In this document: positions 35,159 to 43,000 of the stretch, one piece after another
Layout: each line of letters opens with the position of its first letter
How positions within the stretch are numbered: the first letter of the stretch is position 1
Source: Acidobacteriota bacterium
Lineage (GTDB): Bacteria > Acidobacteriota > Thermoanaerobaculia > Gp7-AA8 > JAHWKK01
NCBI GenBank assembly: GCA_019347945.1
Contig: JAHWKK010000012.1
Coordinates: forward strand, 1 to 64,000
DNA length: 64,000 nucleotides
Direction of reading: 5' to 3'
Position numbers and translations under genes: made by a program
The notes under the pieces: model-generated
The model's input: only the letters and a program-made list of their open reading frames with translations
What the model was told of the DNA's origin: nothing
Database searches by the model: none

Positions 35159-35506
35159 TCACTCCTCCCCATCCCCATCGACTCCGGTCTGCTGGCGGTG
35201 CTTGAACTCGATGAAACTCTGGACTTCCTTCTGGGCATCGCGGCTCAGCATGCGGAACTTGTCGAGCGCCAGATCCTTGTCCGGCTGCTCCTCGAAGAAT
35301 TCCCCGATCCCCATGTTGAACGTCTGGAGGATTCTCAGCAGCGTGTCGAGTCCGACCTTGTACTCCCCCTGCTCCATCCTCGAAAGATCCGACTGGCAGA
35401 TCCCGATCTTCTGGGACAGCTCGACCTGGGTCAGCTTCCGCTGACGACGAAGTTGTCGTATCTTACGGCCGACGAGCTCGACCTGTGCGGGTGCGTTCTT
35501 CGACAT
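35159..35506 (-). CDS. XRE-family transcriptional regulator
   Basis: 115 aa. HTH_3 at ~12-68: IRQLRRQRKLTQVELSQKIG with recognition helix ICQSDLSRMEQGEYKVGLDTL. A C-terminal acidic ~45 residues has no known fold. First gene of the minus-strand run down to nadB, divergent from the ABC permease across 56 bp, so it may regulate both. Confidence 0.9.
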   Translation of the reverse strand: MSKNAPAQVELVGRKIRQLRRQRKLTQVELSQKIGICQSDLSRMEQGEYKVGLDTLLRILQTFNMGIGEFFEEQPDKDLALDKFRMLSRDAQKEVQSFIEFKHRQQTGVDGDGEE

Positions 35507-35562
35507 GTATGCCTCAACGGGATAAACTCCCGGCCAACGCTCTAATTTAGGCGTCCTATCAT

Positions 35563-36342
35563 ATGATTGTCAAGGATAGAGTGGGGAACCTTGCCGGAAG
35601 TTTGCACGTGCTGAGGGCCCTCGTACGGCGCGATTTCCGCCTTCGTTTCACCGGCTCCGCCCTCGGGTTCGCCTGGGCCGTCCTGCAACCCCTCCTGATG
35701 GTGCTCTGCTACTGGTTCGTCTTCACAAAAATCTTCACGAGGGGGGACACCAGCGATCCGGACTACGTTCCATTTCTGATCTCCGGGCTGCTCGCCTGGA
35801 TGGGCTTCGCCGACGGCATCACCCGGGGCATGACGGCCATCGTCGAAAACGGCGCGATGATCCGGAAGCTCACCTTCCGGAGCGATGTCCTCGTGATCGT
35901 CCCGAACGTGACGGCGCTCATCTTCGAATGCATCGGATTCGGGCTGTTCATCATCTATATGGCGTTTCGGGGCGGGGATCTGAGCGGTCTCTGGCTCCTT
36001 CCATTCGCGCTCCTGCTCCAGGCACAACTGCAGATCGGGCTCGGCTGGATTCTGTCGGTCCTGAACGTCCTCTTCCGCGACGTCTCCCAGGTGATCGGCT
36101 TCGCGCTGACGCTCGGGCTGTTCCTCAGCCCCATCTTTTACGAGGTCCCGAGCGAGTACGAGAATTGGTTCCGATGGAATCCGATGACCCCCCTGCTCGG
36201 TTTGTTCCGGAGTGCTCTGACCGGAGCTCCGTTACCCGACGCACTCTCGATCGTATTCCTGTTGGTGGTTTCGGCCGGGCTGTTCTTCGCCGGACTGAAG
36301 TTTTTCCGGCGTGCGCAACCGACGCTGGCCGATCTTCTCTGA
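35563..36342 (+). CDS. ABC-2 type permease for polysaccharide export (Wzm/TagG-like)
   Basis: 259 aa, six membrane helices. RALVRRDFRLRFTGSALGFAWAVLQPLLM over adjacent segments is the amphipathic N-terminus of Wzm-type permeases; FFEVPSEYENWFRWNPMTPLLGLFRSAL-like text near residue 190 (IFYEVPSEYENWFRWNPM) is also characteristic. It should export O-antigen or teichoic-like glycan with an ATPase; the likely partner is the Wzt-like gene at 45283, almost 9 kb away. ATG with no ribosome site and AT-rich upstream. Confidence 0.9.
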   Translation: MIVKDRVGNLAGSLHVLRALVRRDFRLRFTGSALGFAWAVLQPLLMVLCYWFVFTKIFTRGDTSDPDYVPFLISGLLAWMGFADGITRGMTAIVENGAMIRKLTFRSDVLVIVPNVTALIFECIGFGLFIIYMAFRGGDLSGLWLLPFALLLQAQLQIGLGWILSVLNVLFRDVSQVIGFALTLGLFLSPIFYEVPSEYENWFRWNPMTPLLGLFRSALTGAPLPDALSIVFLLVVSAGLFFAGLKFFRRAQPTLADLL

Positions 36343-36360
36343 ACCGCCAAATTCCAAACC

Positions 36361-38121
36361 ATGGAGTGTTTCCTGAAAATGTTTCGTCCGCACAATCTCG
36401 TGATTCCGGCCGTGCTGATCGTCTTCACGGCGATCGGCTGCAGCCATACAGCCACCGATCCGGCAGCCGAAGTCTCCAGGGATCTTCCGCTTTCATCCAA
36501 TGACGCCGAAGCGCTCGCCCGGGCAGAGTGGGCCGAGTATAAGGCGAGCATGACCCGCGCCGAGCGGCTCGAGAAACTCGGTCTCGATGAGGACCCCGGC
36601 TTCGATCCCGATCCGGAACGGATCTGGGAAAGGCACGGCGCTGCCTGGAAGATCGAAAAATTCGACAAGAAGACCGCGGTCTTCAGAGCCAATCCCGTCG
36701 GGGTCCTTCGACCATTTCAACACGTATCGGCTGCAGGGGAGATCTACGACGACAATGAGGAGTACGTCTGGGTGTTCCGGCGTGTCCGAGAGACTCGCGA
36801 TCCCTTCCAGTACGATCCGGACGTCTACCATCTCCGCGATCTCTCGCCTGAAGCGATCGAAGAATTCGAGACTCTCAAGAAGGAATTCGTTCGGGTGAGT
36901 CCGCCAGAGTCGACCGAAGTGATCCGCTTCGTCGAGTCGTCCAGCGGGCTTCCACAGGATGGTTCATGGCGAAACTCGCCGGGTGTGGGCGACCTGAACG
37001 GGGACGGTCATCTCGATATCGTCGCTCCGCCCGAGCGCGGAACTCCGTCGGGTGTGCCCGCGATCTTTCTCGGCGACGGCCGGGGCGGATGGCGTGGCTG
37101 GGCGGAGGCCCGTTACCCGAGACGCCTCGACTACGGATCGGCCGTGGTCGCCGACGTTGACCAGGACGGTCATCAGGACATCGTGTTCGGCGTCCACCTC
37201 AATGGACTCGCCGTGTGGCTGGGCGATTCGAAGGGCAACTTCACCGAGTCGAGCGGAGGGCTCCCGAAGCAGAGCTTCCCGACCCGCCGCGTCAACGTCG
37301 CCGACATGGACGGAGATGGCGATCTCGATCTGGTGGCGCTGACCGAGGGCCCCACGCCGTTGTCCCCGACGTCCATCCAGGGGAGCAAGCTCCGAATTTT
37401 CTTCAATGAGGGACGGGCGAGGAGCTGGAAGCAATTCGAGGTCGGTGAGCCCGGACGTCTTCTCGGCGGCGACTGGATGAAGCTCGGCGACCTCGACGGC
37501 GACGGCAATGTCGACATCATCACCTCCAGCATCTACTACCACGGCACCGACGTCGTCTGGCTCGGCGACGGGAGTGGTACCGGGTGGGAGGTTTTCGGGC
37601 GGGGATTTTTTCCGTGGTATTCGTACATCGGCGCTCTCGCCGTCGGAGACTTCGATCGTGCGCGCCCCGGAGACGAAGCGCTGGTCTCCTACGCGCGAAC
37701 GTTTCCCGCGGAGGTCCATCCGCTCGAGGTCGAGCATCCTGAGTTCCGGGAGGTCGCCGGCATCGACTACGTCGCCATCAGCGGCGACGAATCGGTCCGG
37801 GAACGCATCGTCACGTGGGCCGACAGACACTCGATGAATGCGATGGCCGCAGCGGACTTCGATGGTGACGGGAACATCGACGTCGCGTACTCCCGGACGC
37901 GTCCGCGCGTCGCGGGGATTCTGATGGGCGATGGCCGGGGCGGCTTTTCTGATGCGGTCGTCGAGGGATGGGAAGTTCCGGAGAACACCGCGTACGATCT
38001 GACCGTCGCCGACTTCGACGGGGACGGCCGACCGGATATCCTGATGATGTTCGAGGACTCGGGGAGGTCGTTGGCGGACAAGGATGGCGCGATCCGTGTA
38101 TGGTTGAACAGGACTCCCTGA
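36361..38121 (+). CDS. FG-GAP/VCBS-repeat lipoprotein
   Basis: 586 aa. The signal ends VLIVFTAIGC, a lipobox. After a ~150-residue unknown region, six or more FG-GAP repeats carry Ca-binding loops: GDLNGDGHLDIV, ADVDQDGHQDIV, ADMDGDGDLDLV, GDLDGDGNVDII, ADFDGDGNIDVA, ADFDGDGRPDIL, consistent with a beta-propeller. Such outer-surface propellers bind proteins or glycans. ATG 36361 is used; ATG 36379 also gives a good signal. Lies 18 nt after the permease. Confidence 0.85.
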   Translation: MECFLKMFRPHNLVIPAVLIVFTAIGCSHTATDPAAEVSRDLPLSSNDAEALARAEWAEYKASMTRAERLEKLGLDEDPGFDPDPERIWERHGAAWKIEKFDKKTAVFRANPVGVLRPFQHVSAAGEIYDDNEEYVWVFRRVRETRDPFQYDPDVYHLRDLSPEAIEEFETLKKEFVRVSPPESTEVIRFVESSSGLPQDGSWRNSPGVGDLNGDGHLDIVAPPERGTPSGVPAIFLGDGRGGWRGWAEARYPRRLDYGSAVVADVDQDGHQDIVFGVHLNGLAVWLGDSKGNFTESSGGLPKQSFPTRRVNVADMDGDGDLDLVALTEGPTPLSPTSIQGSKLRIFFNEGRARSWKQFEVGEPGRLLGGDWMKLGDLDGDGNVDIITSSIYYHGTDVVWLGDGSGTGWEVFGRGFFPWYSYIGALAVGDFDRARPGDEALVSYARTFPAEVHPLEVEHPEFREVAGIDYVAISGDESVRERIVTWADRHSMNAMAAADFDGDGNIDVAYSRTRPRVAGILMGDGRGGFSDAVVEGWEVPENTAYDLTVADFDGDGRPDILMMFEDSGRSLADKDGAIRVWLNRTP

Positions 38122-38131
38122 AAATGGACGC

Positions 38132-38242
38132 TTGCTCTCGGGGAGGATCTGGATATAATGGCGAAACACGCCGAGGTTTTATGGTGCTGTCGCATAAAAA
38201 TCGGCGGCGGGTATTGACATTCGGGATATTTGGACTTAAGTT
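38132..38242 (+). promoter_or_regulatory. Two tandem promoters upstream of the abundant secreted protein
   Basis: P1: TTGCTC (38132-38137), 16 bp, TATAAT (38154-38159, perfect). P2: TTGACA (38214-38219, perfect), 17 bp, TAAGTT (38237-38242). Both precede the gene at 38388, leaving leaders of about 220 and 140 nt. The region is markedly richer in A and T than its surroundings. Confidence 0.65.
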
Positions 38243-38387
38243 TAGGCGAGAAATCGCGTAAAAGACTCACGTATGCAAAGTGAAAATATGGGACAGGGAG
38301 GTGGTTCTATCGTTCGGGGACGATGAGCAGTTTCACTCTGAAAGAGAAGTAGAACTCAATACAAACATGTGTAGGAGACACAACCAA

Positions 38388-39839
38388 ATGAGAAAAGTTT
38401 CGATACTGGTCGCGATCCTCGCTCTGGTGTCGGTAGGCGCGTTTGCACAGCAGTCGCGCTTCCCGAATTCCATCGGCGCGGGTACGACCCTAAATGACGA
38501 CTCGTGCGACATCGGCGTCACGCCGGCCGCGACCCTGCTTCTGCCGTACTTCGAAGTCGGTCTCGGTCCGGACAGCAACGTCGAGCCGAACACGTTTTTC
38601 ACCATCACCAACGTTTCGCGTCTTCCGCAGGTCGCGCACATCACGGTCTGGACCGACTGGTCCGTTCCGGTGCTCGACTTCAACATCTTCCTCACCGGTT
38701 ACGACGTTCAGTCGCTCAGCATGTACGACGTGATCACGCGTGGATTCGTTCCGGAGACGTCGATCGATCGGAACGGAAGCGGTTCGATCACCGCGGCGGA
38801 CAGCGGACCTCGCTCGGCGCTGAATACGGCCAACCCGGCGTTCTTCGGCTCGGTCTCGACCGACTGTCTGAACCAGGGCGGAAACATTCCTGAGGGACTC
38901 GCGGCTGAAGTTCGCGACGCGCTCACGGGCCAGCCCTACAATTTCACCAACGCGCAGAACATCCCGACCGGTTGCGTCGTCGGTGGCGCGCACGAAAATG
39001 CCGTCGGTTACGTGACCGTGGACGTCGCACGGACGTGCTCGACCACGCTGCCGACCGATCCGACGTACTACTCGCCCACGGGCGACATCGCGCACGACAA
39101 CGTGCTGATCGGTGACTACTTCCACATCGGACCCGACGCTGCTACCGGCAACTTCGCTGGTGGTAACACGATGGTCCACATCCGCGCCATTCCGGAAGGA
39201 ACGCTCACTCCGGTGGTTGACGCGGACGTCACCTTCCCCTACACCTTCTACGATCGTTACACGACTGTCGCCGAGTCCGGTGGCGAGCGTGCCGACCGTC
39301 GTCAGCCGCTGCCCGGACTGTGGGCCGCTCGGTACGTCGAGGACGTTCTCGGCGCCGACACCGACTACCGGATCTGGCGTGAAGGTGTGACTCAGGGTGC
39401 ACCGACCTGCACGGGAGCTCAGGCTGCCTCGCAGAACGCAGTGGTTCCGCTGACCGAGATTGTTCGGTTCGACGAATCGGAGAACCCGAACATCGGCGCA
39501 ACGGGCGTCTGCACATTCTCGCCCTGCCCGGTTGAAGCCGGCGTATCGTTCCCAGAGACCGGCTCGTTCGCCTCGGATGGCTCGAGATTCCCCGCGGACA
39601 CGACTGCATCGACGGATCCTGGTGGTTGGACGTACATGAACCTCAATCACGCCGAGCAGCCGGGACGCAACATCACGTCGAACTGGGTCACCATCAACAT
39701 CACGGCCGACGGTCGTTACTCGGTCGACTACGACGCAGCGTGGCTCGGCAACGGTTGCTCGCCGAACCCGGGTGTCACCTCGACGGATGGAACAAATCCG
39801 ATCGGACCCGCAGAGAACGACAATGAAGGCTTGTTTTGA
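38388..39839 (+). CDS. Secreted surface protein of unknown family, probably abundant
   Basis: 483 aa from ATG 38388 with AGGAGA at 9 nt. Signal peptide MRKVSILVAILALVSVGAFA, cleavage before QQSR. Mature part is acidic, rich in Thr, Asn, Gly, with repeated-looking segments such as TPAATLLLPYFEVGLGPDSN and FFTITNVSRLPQVAHITVW; cysteines come mostly in pairs (NDDSCDIG, CTFSPCP). Codon choice is strongly C-ending and the double promoter and long leader suggest high expression. No catalytic motif. It could be an S-layer-like or outer-surface protein; that is a guess. Confidence 0.75.
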   Translation: MRKVSILVAILALVSVGAFAQQSRFPNSIGAGTTLNDDSCDIGVTPAATLLLPYFEVGLGPDSNVEPNTFFTITNVSRLPQVAHITVWTDWSVPVLDFNIFLTGYDVQSLSMYDVITRGFVPETSIDRNGSGSITAADSGPRSALNTANPAFFGSVSTDCLNQGGNIPEGLAAEVRDALTGQPYNFTNAQNIPTGCVVGGAHENAVGYVTVDVARTCSTTLPTDPTYYSPTGDIAHDNVLIGDYFHIGPDAATGNFAGGNTMVHIRAIPEGTLTPVVDADVTFPYTFYDRYTTVAESGGERADRRQPLPGLWAARYVEDVLGADTDYRIWREGVTQGAPTCTGAQAASQNAVVPLTEIVRFDESENPNIGATGVCTFSPCPVEAGVSFPETGSFASDGSRFPADTTASTDPGGWTYMNLNHAEQPGRNITSNWVTINITADGRYSVDYDAAWLGNGCSPNPGVTSTDGTNPIGPAENDNEGLF

Positions 39840-39890
39840 TTGAGCCGCTGGACCTATCTGGTCTGACGGACTGAAGTAGCCAGCACGATT

Positions 39891-39922
39891 CGGGCGGGCG
39901 GGTCTCACGACCAGCCCGCCCG
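39891..39922 (+). terminator. GC-rich hairpin after the secreted protein gene
   Basis: Perfect 9-bp stem CGGGCGGGC (39891-39899) / GCCCGCCCG (39914-39922) with a 14-nt loop. Only a weak T tract (ATTCATCT) follows, so termination may be partial or factor-assisted. Confidence 0.55.
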
Positions 39923-39963
39923 ATTCATCTGCGGGCGCTGGAATGTTTCTGGTGAACGGATGC

Positions 39964-39991
39964 TTGCAAGTTCCCGAAAGTCGCTTAAAAT
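39964..39991 (+). promoter_or_regulatory. Promoter of the giant PKD protein gene
   Basis: TTGCAA (39964-39969), 16-bp spacer, TAAAAT (39986-39991). The predicted start near 39998 leaves GGAG as the ribosome site before ATGATG at 40014/40017. Confidence 0.65.
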
Positions 39992-40013
39992 AAGTCTGGA
40001 GCAGGTCCTACTC

Positions 40014-43000
40014 ATGATGAAGTTTTCAAGGTTCAATCGGGGGTGGAGTGTGGTGTCGATCAAAAGATTCATTGCCGCGTCAACGGTCCTTCTGGCTCTC
40101 AGTCCTTCGCTGTTCGCTCAGAATTGGCCAATGCCGACGAAAAAGGATGTCGAACCGCTGGCCACGGTCAACGGTGTAGCAACTTTTCCTTATTCGTCGC
40201 CATTCGCTGATCACGTCGGACGCTTCGTCGATTCTTCCGAGACGAAAGACTTTCTCGGCAATCCGAGAACCTTCCGGGCCAAGGCGTTCGCTGTGTCCCG
40301 ACAGAATGGCTCCGTATACGTTCGTCTCGGGGAGCGGTTCGCCGTCTACAACCTGCAGGGGTTCTTCACCGAGAAGCTCGGATCGCCGCTCACTGACAGC
40401 GCAACCTCGATCGCATCACCACCACGATCCTCGACACCCGAAAAATATCTCCAGTACAACGACCAGGTCGATCCCGAGGACCCCTCGCAGAAGCTCTGGA
40501 CGGAAGTCAAGGATGGCCAGTCCCGTCTGTGGGAGGTCGCTGCGGACGACCGTGGCTATGTCTACGTCGCCTATGATCTGTGGGGATGGCTCATCCTGAA
40601 GGATCACGGGGGTTCCGTCGATGTCATCAGACAGCTCACCGGTCCGGAGGCAGGCAGCGCAAAGTTTCTGAAAGCCATCAAGACGGGCGGTAAGTACTAC
40701 GTTCTCACGGGCGACGGAACCGAGGGCGTAAAAATCTGGGACGTGACCACTCCGGCCAGCCCTCAGTTCGTCCGGGAGATGCATCCCGGTGGATCATCCG
40801 GGTCCTACCACGCCGTCGCCGTCTCGGATACGCACGTCGCGCTCGTCGGAGAGCGGAACGTGGGAACACGCGAGGATCCGATATACGAGCAGGTATTCAA
40901 CGTCTACACGCACGCGGGGGTCGTCGGCGGCCAGGCTCCTGTGTACACCAAGATCGACCCGAAGAGTGCCGTCGAGAGCTACATCAGCGCCGCATCAGAC
41001 GGTCAGACTTTTTATCTGCTTTGGAGAACGCGGTCAGGCGACTCGGGAATCTACGCGGCTGCTCCTGCGGCCGGTGGGTTCAATGGATCTCAACTGCCGC
41101 AGCTGCAGTTTCCCGGTCAGTCCCTGGGAGGGCTGGCCTACCATGATGGCCATCTCACACTCTGGGGGACGGGCATCGACAAATACCAGAGGGGGTGGTT
41201 GTTTCGCGGTCAGGGGACGAGCTTCGAGGAGAGAGAGCTCGGCGACTTCCTGACTCTTTACTACTCGAACCCTCTTTCCGGCTGGGCGGTTGCCTTCAAG
41301 GCCGGGCCCTTGTGGGAAATCCTCTTCGTTCAAGAGGGGGGGAAGGACTATCTGGTCGTTTCCTCGCACGGACTCGGTGACGTTTACGAGCTCGAGGCAC
41401 TCGACCGTCTGAGCGCAGAGCTCATGCCTGGATTCGGGACCCCCAATCCCAATGCACCCGCCTCGCAGCAACCCTTCTACGGCGATCCGATGACTTTCCG
41501 AAGCACGTTCGCAGAAGGGACCATCAGCGTCAGCTGGAACTTCGGAAACCCCGAATCGCTCGACAACATCGTCTCTTCGACTTCCGGCTCCGAGGTCGTT
41601 CACCAATACGCCGGTCTGACGACGGCGAGCGAGATCTCGACGCCGAAGACCGCGACGGTGACCGCGAATTCGGATCCCACAAACAAGGGCACGACCTCCG
41701 TGACGCTCGGCGTGCCGCAGGCTCGCCTGCTCCTGGGGGGAACGCTCGATTCGCTGACGAGTGAGGCCGGAGCTTCGAACGACGTCGTTCTCGGCGGCAC
41801 CTTCGTCGACGGCTCCGATGGAAGCGTCGAGAGCCATTACTCGGTCTGGACCCAGGACGGAACCGAGATCCAGAAACTCCCGAACGAGTCGGTCGAGGCG
41901 GGAACCTGCGGTTCGCATACGATCCACCTGACGAGCAGATACGTTCCCTATGACGTTATCGGTGGGATCATCACGCCGGCGCTTTCTTCGCCGGGACACT
42001 TCGTCGTCGAGACGCCGCAGTATTCGTACTCGGTGAAGCCTTTCGTCGCGCGGATCTCCGCATCCAAATCGGGTGGAACGATCACATTCAAAAATGATGC
42101 GATCGTCGCCGACAACACGCAGTTCGCCGATGGTGCCGCGACGCCGTGGACCGAAACGTGGGAGCTGCGCGATTCCAGCGGTGGCGTCATCACCAACGGG
42201 CTCGTATCAGCGACGGTCGGAAGCCCCGGTACCTTCGCGGTCCAGGAAAGCCTGATTCAGCCGAACAGCAAGATGACGCTGACGATCAAGATGGATCCTG
42301 CTCTGATTGTCGATACCGGATGCCAGACGACTTCTGCGGCTCAGAGTCAGGCAACGATGAAGGCGAGCCCTCCCGATCCAATGATCACGGTTGTGGGCTG
42401 CGAAAACGCGGGATCGAGCTGCAACCTCACCGCGACGTCAGTCTCGGCGCAGGACACCAGCGACTGGACGTTCTCATGGACGATCAACGGCGCCAACGCC
42501 GGAAGCGGAAGCGAGATCGCGCCATCGATCACGACGGCCGGGACCTATAAGTTCGATGTGACGGCGACGAGCGTGTTCGGACAGGCGACAGCCACGAAGA
42601 CGATCACTGTCGAGGAGCCGGTGTGCTCGGGCGCTCCCCCCGCGGGAGGCATCTCGATCAACCATCACGGCGCCAACACCAACTGCACGACGTGCGCGAC
42701 CAACGAGCCGATCAAGTTCAGCCCGAAAGCATGGGGCGGCTACCAATTCCAGGAGTGCGACACCTTCAGCTGGAACTTCGGCGACAACTCGCCGGCATCG
42801 ACCGAGATGAACCCCACTCACACTTTCCCCGGAAATGGACCGTACAACGTGACGCTGACGGTCACCAACACCGAGGGAAGCGCAACGGCCAACACCACGA
42901 TCCAATTCGGATCTGGTGACGGCAGTGGCAGTGGCACCTGCAACGCACCGTCTGGTGCCGCGAGCCCGAGCTTCACCGGGCTCACGAGCGGCTGCAAGAT

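Noticed and set aside
38490-39908. 472-residue minus-strand open frame
   Set aside because: Arg/Val/Asp-rich shadow of the secreted protein gene, caused by its strongly biased codons.
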